From assembly GCA_041987545.1 (NCBI GenBank), contig JBHIWH010000007.1, positions 134,661 to 198,660 of the forward strand: a stretch of 64,000 bases of DNA, given 5' to 3'. The notes under the pieces were generated by a model. It did no database searches and was not told where the DNA came from. It was given only the letters and a program-made list of their open reading frames with translations. Positions 42,905-52,745 of this stretch are shown piece after piece. Position numbers and translations under genes: made by a program. Each line of letters begins with the position of its first letter. Position 1 is the first letter of the stretch. The DNA is from JAJRXR01 sp041987545. GTDB taxonomy: Bacteria > Planctomycetota > Phycisphaerae > Phycisphaerales > UBA1924.

Positions 42905-45900
42905 TTACGGGCAGCCGGCGCTGAAGGCGGACAGGAACGCGACGACGTCGGAGAAGTCGAACTGGCCCACGGGCTCGGCAAAGTCGGCGGCCGGGTCCAT
43001 AGAAGAGAACGCGTTGAGGAACGCGACGACGTCGGAGAAGTCGAGCTGGCCGAAGGGCTCGGCGAGGTCGGCCGGGCAGCCGCCCGCGTCGCCCGCGAGG
43101 ATCTCGAACGCGCCCGTCGTCGAGCTGGACTCCTGGAACCGCTTGTCGAGCGTGAGCACGCGGACGCGGACGTCGGCGATGCCCGTGCTCGAGGGGAGGC
43201 GCCAGTCGAACGCGCGGGCGTCGGCGGGCAGATCGCGTGCGACCGAGTGCCAGCCGCGGCCGCCGTCGTAGCTGGCCTGGATCGTGAACGAACGGAGGGC
43301 CTCGTCGTCCGAGGCGGTCCAGCGGACGGGGATGACGCCCCCGCCCGAGTACTGCTGGCCGGCCGCGGGCGACGTCGTCTCGATGACCGGGGGCGCGTCG
43401 CCGAACCGGGCGTCGGGGCGGATCGAGAAGTAGTCGGAGAACGAGTAGTTGAGGCGACCGCCAGCGCCGAACGTCGTGAGGACGACGATGCGGGCGGTGT
43501 CCGTGCTCGAGTACGGCAGCGTCGCGCCGATCGGCAGGCAGCCGGTGTTCGACCCGCCCGCCGAGTCCGACAGACGGATGCCGTCGAGCAGGACGTAGAC
43601 CGACGCGTTGCCGCCGGGCGACCAGCAGACGTCAACGTTGTCGTGCGGGTGCACGAGGCCCGGGTCGGAGACCTCCTGGGGGATCACGGTCCAGTCGTCC
43701 TGGTAGGGGATGCGGATGACGGACTTGTCCCAGGACTCCTGGCCGGCCGAGTCGATGGCGACGACGCGGATGGCCGACGGGGTCGGGTACTGGTTTGTCG
43801 GCAGCACCGTCGGCGCGGTGAACTCGTACGTCGTCGCGTCGCCCGGGAGCGTGGCGACGGGGAAGAACTGGCTCGGGAAGTCGTGGTCGGCGAACTCGAC
43901 GCGGTGGGCGACGACGGCGTCGTCGTCGGTGCTCGACCAGCGGAGGATGATCTTGCCCCCGACGTTGGCCATGAAGTACGTCGGCTCCATGTCCACGATG
44001 GGGTGCTCGTCGTCCTGCGCCGGCGGGGCGGCGAGGAAGGGCGTGAAGGCCGCGGGGTGGACGTCCTGCACGACGTCGCCCATCCCGCCCGGGTTCAGGG
44101 GCGAGGTCGGGCCCGTCGCGTCGCCCCACCAGTTGAACCGGAGGAAGGGCGTGGAGCTGTTGTTGTTGTACTCGATGGCGACCGTGTTGCCCTCGAAGAT
44201 GGACGGGCTGATGGAGCCGTCGGCCTGGATGCGGCCCGACGTGGTCGTCACCATGCCGACGTTGTTGTCGATGATCTTGGAGTTGAGGAGGTTGACGAGC
44301 CCGCCCGTCACGGACGCGGTGCCCTCGAGCGAGTTCTGGACGGTGCAGTTGATGAGGTCCAGGACGCCGCCGTCGGACTGGACGGTGATCTCGCCGCCGT
44401 CGAAGATCGTGTGGCGGGCCTTGGCGTCGAAGTCGTCGACCCACTTGAGCCCGAACCAGCGGTTGACGCCCGCGGAGAGCGACTCGAGGACGATTGGCTC
44501 CTCGCGGGTGCCCTGGAGGATGACGTTGGCGGAGCCGACGAGGAAGGCGCCCGCGCCGGGGCCGAACTTGATGTTCGTGCCCGGCTCGACGAGGAGCGAG
44601 CCGCCGAAGTTCTGCGGGAACCCGCCCTGGACGATGTAGGGCAGGCCCGTGTTGGCCCACTCACGGTTGGGACCGGGCGTGAACTGATCGACGGTGACGG
44701 CGTTGGTCAGGTTGCCGGTCGCCGGCAGGGTGGAGCCCCAGAGCAGGCCCGCGCCCGAGCCCTCGAGGCGGACGGGGTAGAGGTTGTTCTGGAGGGTGAT
44801 GTTGTCGCCGAGAAGGAAGTTGGGGCCGGTGAGGGTGATGCCGGCGGCGCCGGAGACGTCGGAGACGGAGATGTCCTCGAGGAGGACGGGGTGGGCGACG
44901 GTCTCGCTGACGAGGGTCAGGCCCGTTCCCTCGGAGGTGACGTTCTCGACGCGGAGGAGTCCGGCGGCGCGCATGCCGGCGCCGTCGGAGAACTCGCAGT
45001 CCACGACGCGGATCGTGCCCGCCAGCCCGCCGAAGCTGCCCAGCTCGCTGGCGCCCGTGAAGCTGCACCGCTCGAAGACGGCGATGTCCGGGACGCCCGC
45101 AATGCTCGAACCGGCGATGAAATCGGTGTCCGTGAAGACCGCGGCGACGCCCTCGCCTCCGGCCTGCACGTGGACGGCAAGCTCGCCGAAGCTGACGTCC
45201 AGCTGCCCGTCGGCGCCGACCTCCAGCCCGTCGGCGATGCTCGTCGAGCCCGTGAAGCGGACCGGGTCGGTCGGGCTGCCCGTCGCGATCAGCTCGCCCT
45301 CGACGCGGAGCGTCGTGCCCGGCTCGAAGCTGATCTCGGCGCCCGGCTCGACCATCACCTGCCCGCCCGCCGGGATCAGCAGATTCTGGCAGACGACGTA
45401 GGGCCCCTCGGTCGCGCTCCAGACAACGCTCTCGCCCGCGTCGGGCACGGGCACGCCGCACGGCGCCGCCGGGGCCGGGCCGACCGTCAGGCCGTCGAGC
45501 GAGATGTACGCCCCGCGGCCTGCGAAGCTCATCATGAAGTCGGCGTGGAACCGGACGGCGACCCGCCCGGGCCCGGGCAGCTCGGCGCTGATCCGCTGGT
45601 AGCCGGACGTCGCGATCGGCATCTCCGCGGAAAACAAGACCTCGGTGAAATCACCGACGTCGTCGGGCCCCGAGCCGGTGCCCGAGCCCGACGGCGCGTA
45701 GCGGACCTCAAAAAACGTGTCGTAGGTCGCCGAGCCCCCGCCAAGGACCCAGATCGAGAACTCGTCCCCGGCGACCTGGTTCGGGATCGCCGGGAGGATG
45801 GCCCAGACGCTGAAGTCCCCACCCAGGAAGTCGGTCGCGAGCGCGTCGGCGCCGAGATACCCCGCGCCGTCGAACGGCTCGCCGCCGAACCCGTTGCCGT

Positions 45901-46099
45901 CGTACCAGGCGGCTCCGTTCACCGGATCGCACTGGTTCCTGAAGATCCAGCCCTGGCCGACGAGGTTTGCCGGGCCGTCGACGCCAGTAGCGCCGTTGTT
46001 CTCAAAGTCCTCGGCGAAGTCCGCCTGGGCGACGCCCGCGGAGGCGAGCGCGGGGATCACGAGGGCGGCGGGGAGCAGGGCAAGGTGGCGGCGTGTCAT
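42905..46099 (-). CDS. Large secreted beta-helix protein with GC-type dockerin
   Basis: 1064 aa, the longest protein here. Signal peptide MTRRHLALLPAALVIPALASA. Residues 25-215 form a choice-of-anchor jelly-roll domain (DFAEDFENNGATGVDGPANL). Residues of about 215-700 are a right-handed beta-helix (GGQVMVEPGAEISFEPGTTL, GGSLLVEPGTNIKFGPG). Fibronectin/Ig-like domains follow (GGKIILRWSSTDDDAVVAHR, VIPVRWTASDDEALRSF). The two-repeat dockerin is at 1008-1064. Lies 52 bases upstream of the FG-GAP gene and shares the MTRRH start. Likely a cell-surface or matrix protein; no catalytic motif seen. Confidence 0.88.
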   Translation of the reverse strand: MTRRHLALLPAALVIPALASAGVAQADFAEDFENNGATGVDGPANLVGQGWIFRNQCDPVNGAAWYDGNGFGGEPFDGAGYLGADALATDFLGGDFSVWAILPAIPNQVAGDEFSIWVLGGGSATYDTFFEVRYAPSGSGTGSGPDDVGDFTEVLFSAEMPIATSGYQRISAELPGPGRVAVRFHADFMMSFAGRGAYISLDGLTVGPAPAAPCGVPVPDAGESVVWSATEGPYVVCQNLLIPAGGQVMVEPGAEISFEPGTTLRVEGELIATGSPTDPVRFTGSTSIADGLEVGADGQLDVSFGELAVHVQAGGEGVAAVFTDTDFIAGSSIAGVPDIAVFERCSFTGASELGSFGGLAGTIRVVDCEFSDGAGMRAAGLLRVENVTSEGTGLTLVSETVAHPVLLEDISVSDVSGAAGITLTGPNFLLGDNITLQNNLYPVRLEGSGAGLLWGSTLPATGNLTNAVTVDQFTPGPNREWANTGLPYIVQGGFPQNFGGSLLVEPGTNIKFGPGAGAFLVGSANVILQGTREEPIVLESLSAGVNRWFGLKWVDDFDAKARHTIFDGGEITVQSDGGVLDLINCTVQNSLEGTASVTGGLVNLLNSKIIDNNVGMVTTTSGRIQADGSISPSIFEGNTVAIEYNNNSSTPFLRFNWWGDATGPTSPLNPGGMGDVVQDVHPAAFTPFLAAPPAQDDEHPIVDMEPTYFMANVGGKIILRWSSTDDDAVVAHRVEFADHDFPSQFFPVATLPGDATTYEFTAPTVLPTNQYPTPSAIRVVAIDSAGQESWDKSVIRIPYQDDWTVIPQEVSDPGLVHPHDNVDVCWSPGGNASVYVLLDGIRLSDSAGGSNTGCLPIGATLPYSSTDTARIVVLTTFGAGGRLNYSFSDYFSIRPDARFGDAPPVIETTSPAAGQQYSGGGVIPVRWTASDDEALRSFTIQASYDGGRGWHSVARDLPADARAFDWRLPSSTGIADVRVRVLTLDKRFQESSSTTGAFEILAGDAGGCPADLAEPFGQLDFSDVVAFLNAFSSMDPAADFAEPVGQFDFSDVVAFLSAFSAGCP

Positions 46100-46184
46100 G
46101 GCGTGGGGTCCTTGTCGGCCGGAGGCAGGGTCTTGGCTACGCAGCAGGAGGGCTCGAATGAAGGCCCAGATACGTCCCGTCGGG

Positions 46185-47960
46185 TCACGGGCACCCGGCG
46201 GAGAACGACGCCAGGAAGGCGACGACGTCGGAGAAGTCGAGCTGCCCGAAGGGCTCGGCCATGTCCGCGGCCGGGTCCGAAGCGGAGAACATCCCCAGGA
46301 ACGCGACCACGTCGGAGAAGTCGAGCTGGCCCATGGGCTCCGCCAGGTCCGCCGGGCACGACGCGTCGGCGACCTCGACGCACGCGGAGAACTCGCTCGT
46401 GTCGCCCGTCGAGGAGCGCGTCGCCGTCGCGGTCACGACCGAGCCCGCGCCGCTCGCCGGGAGCGAGACGCTGAACGCGGCGTCGCCCGAGGCGTTGGTG
46501 AAAACCGTGGTCGAGCCCAGGTAGGCCTGGCCCTGGCCGAAGCCCGACGGATCGCAGGCGGGGCTTGAGAAGAACTCGACGACGAACGCCTGGTTGGCGA
46601 GGGACTGGAGCGTGCCCTCGACGTCGGTCGCCGCGCCCGTCGCCGCGGCAGAAGTCAGCACGGGGAAGTTCTGGAGCCCGTTGGCGCCGACGTCGGCGTC
46701 CATGAAATCGTTGGGCGTAGAGCCAAAGTCCCAGGTGTTCGGCATGAGGTCGATGCCGATCTGGCCGTTGCCGTAGATCGAGTTGCCCGACACGCGCACG
46801 TGGGCGCTCGAAGGAACGCCGGGCGGGTACATCATCAGAACGCCGGTCGAGTCGTGCCCGGCGATGGTGTTGCCCTCGCCGGGGTTCTGGCCGCCGATGG
46901 TGATGGCGCCGGCCTCCTCGAACGCGAGGGCCGAGAGCCACACGCCGTGCTCGCCGCCCAGGACGGGCTCGCCCAGCGCGTTCAGGCCCATGGTGTTGCC
47001 CCGGATGACGATGTTGGAGCCGCCCTCGTAGAGGTCGAGGTAGATGTCCACGCCGTAGTCCCCGCCGAAGAGGATGTTCGTCGCGTCGACGGCGATCAGA
47101 TTGTCCAGGATCTGGAGGTTGTGGTTGGAGTTCCAGACGGCGATGCCGGTGGTGCAGGCGCGGTTGGAGATCTCCATGCCGTCGGGGGTCGTGCCGATGT
47201 AGTTGTTCTGGATGAGGTTGCCGTCGGTGTAGTAGAGCTCGATGCAGTCGCCGGCGGGCGAGCCGTGCTCGCCGTAGTTCCCGAATCCGGTGATGTAGTT
47301 GCGGTCGGCCGGGTCGGGCCCGCCGATGACGTTGCCGGTCGCGGGCGAGGCCATGCCCAGGCCGGTCATCCGGACGCGCTCGGTAACATTGCGGACGACG
47401 AGGTTGTTGTTCGAGTACGTGATGTTGATGTTGTCGGCCTCGTTGTCGTGGACGACGCTGTCGGTGGCGAGGACGAGCCGGATGTCCATGCCGCCCGTGT
47501 TGCCGTACACCTCGTTATTCGCCCCGCCCAGCTCGACGCGGCTGGCGTGCACGCCGGTCACGATCGTGTCGCCGCCGTTCAGGTAGGTCTGCAGCGGCAG
47601 CAGCAGCTCGTGCCCCTCGGCGTTGGTGTCCCCCGTGAACGCGGTCTGCGTCGTGCCGTCGATCACCACCGGCTGGCTTGCGCTCATCGTCGAGCCCTGG
47701 AGGATCACCAGGCCGGGGAAGATCGTCGGCAGGTACCACTCGCTCTCGGGGATCTCAAACGCGATGGTCTGGCGCCCGGGCTCGTTGTCCGAGACGCGCA
47801 GCGCCTCGCGGAAGGAGACCAACCCGTCGGGGCCCGGCAGGTCGGCGATCGTCGCCGACATCGGGACGTCCACGTCGTTGGCGGTCGTGGTGACGGTGAT
47901 CGTCTGGGCGGCCGCGGGGGCGGCCATGGCGGCGAGCATGAGTGTGAGTGCGGTGCGCAT
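46185..47960 (-). CDS. Secreted right-handed beta-helix protein with GC-type dockerin
   Basis: 591 aa. Signal peptide to APAAAQ. Residues 19-60 have the CSLREA-like entry ITVTTTANDVDVP with LVSFREALRVSD, a module often seen at the start of surface beta-helix proteins. The helix follows with NNLVVRNVTERV, GNLIQNNYIGTTPDG and NIVIRGNTMGLNALGEP, NosD-like coils. An Ig-like domain lies at about 430-530 (VEGTLQSLANQAFVVEFF). Two-repeat dockerin at 535-591. No active site recognised. Third in the five-gene surface run. Confidence 0.88.
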   Translation of the reverse strand: MRTALTLMLAAMAAPAAAQTITVTTTANDVDVPMSATIADLPGPDGLVSFREALRVSDNEPGRQTIAFEIPESEWYLPTIFPGLVILQGSTMSASQPVVIDGTTQTAFTGDTNAEGHELLLPLQTYLNGGDTIVTGVHASRVELGGANNEVYGNTGGMDIRLVLATDSVVHDNEADNINITYSNNNLVVRNVTERVRMTGLGMASPATGNVIGGPDPADRNYITGFGNYGEHGSPAGDCIELYYTDGNLIQNNYIGTTPDGMEISNRACTTGIAVWNSNHNLQILDNLIAVDATNILFGGDYGVDIYLDLYEGGSNIVIRGNTMGLNALGEPVLGGEHGVWLSALAFEEAGAITIGGQNPGEGNTIAGHDSTGVLMMYPPGVPSSAHVRVSGNSIYGNGQIGIDLMPNTWDFGSTPNDFMDADVGANGLQNFPVLTSAAATGAATDVEGTLQSLANQAFVVEFFSSPACDPSGFGQGQAYLGSTTVFTNASGDAAFSVSLPASGAGSVVTATATRSSTGDTSEFSACVEVADASCPADLAEPMGQLDFSDVVAFLGMFSASDPAADMAEPFGQLDFSDVVAFLASFSAGCP

Positions 47961-48009
47961 CGGGCGCCTTCCTTTCTTGCGCGGCGCGGCGCCGCGGGTG
48001 AATGTCTGG

Positions 48010-50238
48010 TTACGGGCAGCCCGCGGCGAAGGCCGACAGGAACGCCGTCACGTCGCTGAAATCGAACTGGCCGAACGGCTCGGCGAGATCACCCGCCGGG
48101 TCCATCGAACTGAACGCCGTCAGGAACGCCGTCACGTCGGAGAAGTCGAGCTGACCGAACGGCTCGGCCAGGTCGGCCGGGCACAGGCCCGTGGTCTCGA
48201 CGGTGATGACCGCCATCGCCTCGCTGGCGCAGGCGATCCACATCTCGTAGCCGCCCGGGACCGGGTGGCTCTCCATGTCCCAGATCTGGTTGTGGGGCAG
48301 CGGGCTTGCGCCCTGGCTCCAGACGGTCCACTCGCCGTCCTTGAGCCGGGCCACGCCACCGGGGTAGGGGAACGTGCCGTCGAACATGGAGATCCAGACC
48401 GAGCCGTCGGGCGCGACCTCGACGTCGTGGATGTCGTCGGAGGGCAGGGCGGAGTTGGACAAGTCGTACGTGTCGTACAGGCCCGTATCAGGGTCGTAGT
48501 GGAAGAGGCCGATGCCCGAGGCGATCCAGAACGTGCCGTCGGCGGCGATGTCGAACGCCCAGACGTGGTAGCCCAGCGTGTCCAGGTTCAGCCCGACGGC
48601 CTCGCGGGGAGTCAGCTCCCACGCGACGCCGTCGGTCCGGACGATGCCGAAGGCGGCGCCGATGAACACCGCGTCAGGGTCGTTCGGGTCGGCGACGATG
48701 TCGGAGATGTCGCCGACGGGGACGCCGTCGCCCGTGCCCAGCTGCTGCCAGGAGCCGTCGGCCCGCTCGCGGAAGACGGTGCTGCGGCTCGTCGCGGCCC
48801 AGGCCCGCCCGTTCCCGGCGACGGCGATGTGCTCGATCGGCCAGCCGTTGGCCACGTGCTCGATGTAGTCGCCCTCGCCCGTCAGCTCCTTGACGCCGTT
48901 GTTGGTCGGGGCGAACAGGAGGTTGCCCGAATCTCGGAACGCGAGCGCAGAAGTATTGTCCGTCGGGTACGGCCAGGGCAGACCCATGCCGTAGGTCGCG
49001 GGGTTGGCGTTGGTCCAGGTCCCGTCGCGGTGCAGGATGTCGAATCCGCCCACACCCGGGGCGGCGTTGGCGGTCATCGCGACGTCAGCGTTGACGGGGG
49101 AGATCGCGACGGCCTCCGGGAAGTAGTCGAGCATCCCGGTGTTCGTAAGGCGGAAACGCTGCCAGGCGCCGTCCTCGTACTTGGCCGCGCCCCCGATGCC
49201 CCCGGTCCAGATCGCGCCCGTGGAGTCCTCGGCGAACGTGTACGTGTGGTTGCCCGACCCCCAGTCGCCCAGGTAGGTCCAGACGCCGTCCTCCCAGAGG
49301 AAGACGTCGGCGTAGTACGTGCCCAGGAGGACACGCCCGCCCGAGATCTGCTGGATGATCGCGACCTCCGTGGTCAGGCCCCCGGGGGCGCCGCCGACGA
49401 TCGTGTACGTCCCGTCCGGGTGCCGGAACGCGATGCCCGCCTCGGTGGACATGAGCATGTCGCCGTTGTCGGCGACCGGATCCTCGCCCAGCGTGCCGTA
49501 GGGGAGGGGATCGACGTTGGGCGGTGTGGGACTGCCGTACCAGATGAACAGGCCGTCCTTGTAGGTCGTCAGCCCCATCTCGTTGGAGCCGAACCAGACG
49601 GTGTACCCCCCGCCCGCGTCGGGCTGGACGGCGACGTAGTCAACCCAGTCCCAGCCGGCCCACCAGGGCAGACCGTTGGACGTATCCCAGCTGTTCCATG
49701 TGTCGGTCGCGGGGTCGTACTGGGAGAGCCCGCCCTGCGAGCTCCCGCCCCACGTCGAGCACGCCATCCACAGCGTCCCGTCGGGCGCGATGTCGATGTT
49801 GCTGACGTCGGCGCCGGCGATGCCGGAGTTGGCGGGCGTGTACCGCGTGACGCACCAGGGCTCCTCGCTCGGGTCGAACCGGAGCAGGCCGCGGCCCGAG
49901 CCGATCCACATGACGCCGTCGTCGGTCTTGACGACGTCGCTAAACCTCGGCGCGCCGATCTCCTGCCCAATCTCCGGGCAGTCCACGTTGTTGAGTGTGC
50001 GCCAGTGGGTCCCGTCGAAGTGCCCGAGGCCGCCCTCCTCCCAGAACGGGATGTAGCCCCCGATCCAGGGCGAGTCGTCGTCGTCGATGAAGATCGTCTG
50101 GGTGTAGTCGCCCGGGACACCGACCATGCTCGGGCGGATGAGCTGCCAGGAGAACGAGTCCTCCTGGGCGGCCGCCGAGACGGTGGCGCCGCAGGCGGCG
50201 GTCAGGGCGGCGAGCGTGATCGTGCTGGTGCGGTTCAT
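48010..50238 (-). CDS. Secreted two-component-type beta-propeller protein with GC-type dockerin
   Basis: 742 aa. Signal peptide to ATVSAAAQ. The body is made of propeller blades of the kind found in the sensor part of hybrid two-component systems (DGVMWIGSGRGLLRFDPSE, DGTLWMACSTWGGSSQGGL, GAIWTGGIGGAAKYEDG, DGSVWISMFDGTFPYPGGV). No kinase or membrane span is attached; instead a two-repeat dockerin occupies 686-742. It is therefore probably a surface binding protein and not a sensor. The start at 50238 has GGAG upstream. Confidence 0.87.
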   Translation of the reverse strand: MNRTSTITLAALTAACGATVSAAAQEDSFSWQLIRPSMVGVPGDYTQTIFIDDDDSPWIGGYIPFWEEGGLGHFDGTHWRTLNNVDCPEIGQEIGAPRFSDVVKTDDGVMWIGSGRGLLRFDPSEEPWCVTRYTPANSGIAGADVSNIDIAPDGTLWMACSTWGGSSQGGLSQYDPATDTWNSWDTSNGLPWWAGWDWVDYVAVQPDAGGGYTVWFGSNEMGLTTYKDGLFIWYGSPTPPNVDPLPYGTLGEDPVADNGDMLMSTEAGIAFRHPDGTYTIVGGAPGGLTTEVAIIQQISGGRVLLGTYYADVFLWEDGVWTYLGDWGSGNHTYTFAEDSTGAIWTGGIGGAAKYEDGAWQRFRLTNTGMLDYFPEAVAISPVNADVAMTANAAPGVGGFDILHRDGTWTNANPATYGMGLPWPYPTDNTSALAFRDSGNLLFAPTNNGVKELTGEGDYIEHVANGWPIEHIAVAGNGRAWAATSRSTVFRERADGSWQQLGTGDGVPVGDISDIVADPNDPDAVFIGAAFGIVRTDGVAWELTPREAVGLNLDTLGYHVWAFDIAADGTFWIASGIGLFHYDPDTGLYDTYDLSNSALPSDDIHDVEVAPDGSVWISMFDGTFPYPGGVARLKDGEWTVWSQGASPLPHNQIWDMESHPVPGGYEMWIACASEAMAVITVETTGLCPADLAEPFGQLDFSDVTAFLTAFSSMDPAGDLAEPFGQFDFSDVTAFLSAFAAGCP

Positions 50239-50576
50239 CGTGGCTCCTCTCTCGGGCCGGGGTCTGGAGGCCCATCGGAACCCGGGCGCGGCCGGGCGGG
50301 GTTCGTGCTCAATGCAGGAGTGGGCCGCCGAGCGCCAGATACAGACACGGGGCGAGAAGTTGACCGAGGAGTCATAAATCGCGGCGTGATCGGTGCGGCC
50401 GATGAGCGTAGGCCGTGTCATTGCAGAGGTTTGCGCAGAGAGCGCCGCGCGCCGGCGTCGGGCCCCGGCGATTGGGCCCGCGGGACCGACGTCGGCCCGC
50501 GCCGGGACGGGCGCGGGCCGAGGGGGAGGGGGGGCCGCCAGAGAGCGGCCAATAGGGGAACCGTGGGGCGATGGGC
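50239..50576. other. Intergenic region with strong hairpins
   Basis: 338 bases between two same-strand dockerin genes. Two inverted repeats are clear: GGCCGC / GCGGCC (50533-50550) and GGCCCGCGCC / GGCGCGGGCC (50494-50519). They could end the 50577 transcript. An AT-rich patch with ATTTATGACT on the reverse strand (about 50370-50380) may be part of the promoter for the 48010 gene. No coding sequence seen. Confidence 0.55.
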
Positions 50577-51875
50577 TTACGGGCAGCCGGCGCCGAACAG
50601 GCCCAGGAAGGCGACGACGTCGGAGAAGTCGAACTGCCCCACGGGCTCGGCCAGGTCGGCCGCCGGGTCCATCGCGCCGAAGGCGGTCAGGAACGCGGTC
50701 ACGTCGGAGAAATCAAGAGAACCGAACGGCTCGGCGAGGTCGGCGCCGCTGCAGGGCTGCGGGGCCGCGCCCTCGGTGAACCAGATCGTCGTCGAGTCGC
50801 TGTCGCGGTTGGTGACCGCCAGATCGATCGAGCCGTTGCCGTCGAGGTCGGCCAGCTCCTGGGCGCCCGGGCGGGTCCCGGCGACCAGGGCGTCGCTCTC
50901 GGTGTAGATCCCGCCCATGTTCTCCATGACCGAGACGGTGTTCGAGTCGCTGTTGCTCACGACGATGTCCTCGTCGCCGTCGGCGTCGAGGTCGGCCGCG
51001 GCCAGCTCGCTCGGGTTGAGCCCGCTGACGAACGCGAACGCCGGGGCGGACAGCACGCCCGCGTTGTTGGTGTAGATCGCGACCGCGTTGAACACGTCGT
51101 CGGAGACGCTGGACGCCAGGTCGTCGTCCCCGTCGCCGTCGATGTCCACGGCGATCACGCCGTCGGGACGGACCAGCGGGTTGGTCGGGAGCGTCGCCGA
51201 GAGGGCGAAGCCCCCCGCGCCGTTGCCCGCGAAGACCTTGACGGTGCGGGAGTCCCGGTCGCTGGCGGCCAGGTCCATGATCCCGTCGGAGTTGAAGTCG
51301 CCGGCGCCCACGCCGCGGGGCTCGCCGCCGACGGCAACCGACGAGGCCGCCCCGAGCACGCCGCCCGTGTTCAGCACGACCGACAGCGAGTTCGAGTCAC
51401 GATTCGCCGTGGCAAAGTCGGGCGAGCCATTGCCGTCGAAATCAGCGCTGATCAGCGACCGAGCCTCGGCGCCCAGGGTGACGCTCTGCCCGGCGCTGAA
51501 CACGCCGCCCGTGTTGGTGTAGATCCGCAGGGTGTCGATGTTGTTGAGGACGACGGCCAGGTCGGTGTCGCCGTCGCCGTCGACGTCGACGGCCCGCAGG
51601 GAATCGGGGCCCGTGTTCGCGCCGGTGAAGATGGGGGTCGAGGGACCGAACGCGCCCCCGCCCGTGCCCAGGAAGACATCGACCTTGTCGATGAGATCGG
51701 TCGCGATCGCAAGGTCGGCGATGCCGTCCCCGTTGAAGTCGGCCGACGCGATGCCCGCCGGACGCGAGGGGGTGGCGAGGTTCATGGACGAGTCAATGCT
51801 GACGGCGCCGATGACGGGCGTCGCGAGCGAAACGAACGGGATCGCCATCAGGCTTCTCTTGGAGTTGGTGTTCAT
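50577..51875 (-). CDS. Secreted FG-GAP repeat protein with GC-type dockerin
   Basis: 432 aa. Signal peptide to PVIGA. Seven FG-GAP/VCBS-like repeats, each with a D-x-D/N-x-D-G loop (SADFNGDGIADLAI, AVDVDGDGDTDLAV, SADFDGNGSPDFAT, GAGDFNSDGIMDLAA, AVDIDGDGDDDLAS), forming an integrin-like propeller with calcium sites. Two-repeat dockerin at 375-432. First gene of the five-gene surface run, divergent from the sigma factor gene across 196 bases. No enzymatic motif. Confidence 0.9.
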   Translation of the reverse strand: MNTNSKRSLMAIPFVSLATPVIGAVSIDSSMNLATPSRPAGIASADFNGDGIADLAIATDLIDKVDVFLGTGGGAFGPSTPIFTGANTGPDSLRAVDVDGDGDTDLAVVLNNIDTLRIYTNTGGVFSAGQSVTLGAEARSLISADFDGNGSPDFATANRDSNSLSVVLNTGGVLGAASSVAVGGEPRGVGAGDFNSDGIMDLAASDRDSRTVKVFAGNGAGGFALSATLPTNPLVRPDGVIAVDIDGDGDDDLASSVSDDVFNAVAIYTNNAGVLSAPAFAFVSGLNPSELAAADLDADGDEDIVVSNSDSNTVSVMENMGGIYTESDALVAGTRPGAQELADLDGNGSIDLAVTNRDSDSTTIWFTEGAAPQPCSGADLAEPFGSLDFSDVTAFLTAFGAMDPAADLAEPVGQFDFSDVVAFLGLFGAGCP

Positions 51876-52033
51876 TGGTGTGGCTCCGCTGGAGGGGTGT
51901 CGAGAATCCGCGGTGGGTCAGGACCGGCGACCGGCAAACGGACCGGACGCACCCGAATGAGCGGGCCGACCGCCCCCAGATACATCGATGATCGGACGCC
52001 GACGAGATTGTGGGATTGACGCCCCGCCCTCTC

Positions 52034-52039
52034 TAGACT
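52034..52039 (+). promoter_or_regulatory. Possible -10 element of the sigma operon
   Basis: TAGACT, a TAnnnT-type -10, 32 bases before the TTG start. No clear -35. Confidence 0.3.
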
Positions 52040-52071
52040 CTGCCCGGGCGCGAGGCGGGAAAGGGCCAGCG

Positions 52072-52623
52072 TTGACCGACCGACCCACCACCGACGCGGA
52101 GCTTGTGGCGCGTTGCCTCGACGGCGACGACCGCGCGTGGGACACGCTCGTCGAGCGCTACTCCCGCCTCGTCTACTCGATCCCCGCGCGGCACGGCATG
52201 TCCCGCCAGGACTCCGACGACGTCTTCCAGGAGGTCTGGGGCCTCGCGGTCAAGCACCTGGGCTCGCTCCGCGACGGGCAGACCGTCTCCGCCTGGCTCA
52301 TCACCACCACCCAGCGCGAGACCTGGCGGGTGCTCCGCAAGAAGACCCCGACCGCCCAGTCCGCCGCCGCGGAGGCCGAGGCCGAGATCGGCACCCACGC
52401 CGAGTTCGAGCTGGTCGAGCGCCGCCAGCGGCTCCGGGAGGCGATGGACCGTCTCGGCGAGCCGTGCCGCTCGCTGCTCGAAGCGCTGTTCAAGGAAGAC
52501 CGCCCGTCGTACGACGTCATCGCCGAGCAGCTCTCGATGCCCAGGGGCTCGATCGGGCCCACCCGGGCCCGGTGCCTGAGCAAGCTGACCAACCTGGTCC
52601 AGGAGGCGGCCCAGGAGCGATAG
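52072..52623 (+). CDS. ECF-type RNA polymerase sigma factor
   Basis: 183 aa from a TTG start. Region 2 reads CLDGDDRAWDTLVERYSRLVYSIPAR and DDVFQEVWGLAVKHL; region 4 is LGEPCRSLLEALFKEDRPSYDVIAEQLSMPRGSIGPTRARCLSKL, a helix-turn-helix for the -35. TTG at 52072 is chosen because GGAAAGG precedes it and the conserved domain begins at once; upstream residues are arginine-rich. This is the short sigma-70 type frequent in Planctomycetota. It heads an operon with a predicted anti-sigma protein, a CHAT protease and a subtilase, which it may itself transcribe. Confidence 0.9.
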   Translation: MTDRPTTDAELVARCLDGDDRAWDTLVERYSRLVYSIPARHGMSRQDSDDVFQEVWGLAVKHLGSLRDGQTVSAWLITTTQRETWRVLRKKTPTAQSAAAEAEAEIGTHAEFELVERRQRLREAMDRLGEPCRSLLEALFKEDRPSYDVIAEQLSMPRGSIGPTRARCLSKLTNLVQEAAQER

Positions 52624-52745
52624 CCAGGAGCGATAACGACGCCGGCCCGGGGCCCGAGAGCCGGACGGGCAGGCCGGCGGCCAGAATTGTGTCTGGCCAG
52701 GTATCTAGGGGCGGGCGGGGGTCTCCTGACCCGGGGACACCGATC

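Noticed and set aside
40276..51875. CRISPR-like or DNA repeat array from the recurring GC-rich module ends
   Set aside because: The similarity comes from homologous protein modules at gene 3' ends, several kilobases apart, not from short spaced repeats.
52016..52039. TTGACG with TAGACT as a paired promoter before the sigma gene
   Set aside because: The spacing is only 12 bases; only the -10-like part was kept as a weak feature.
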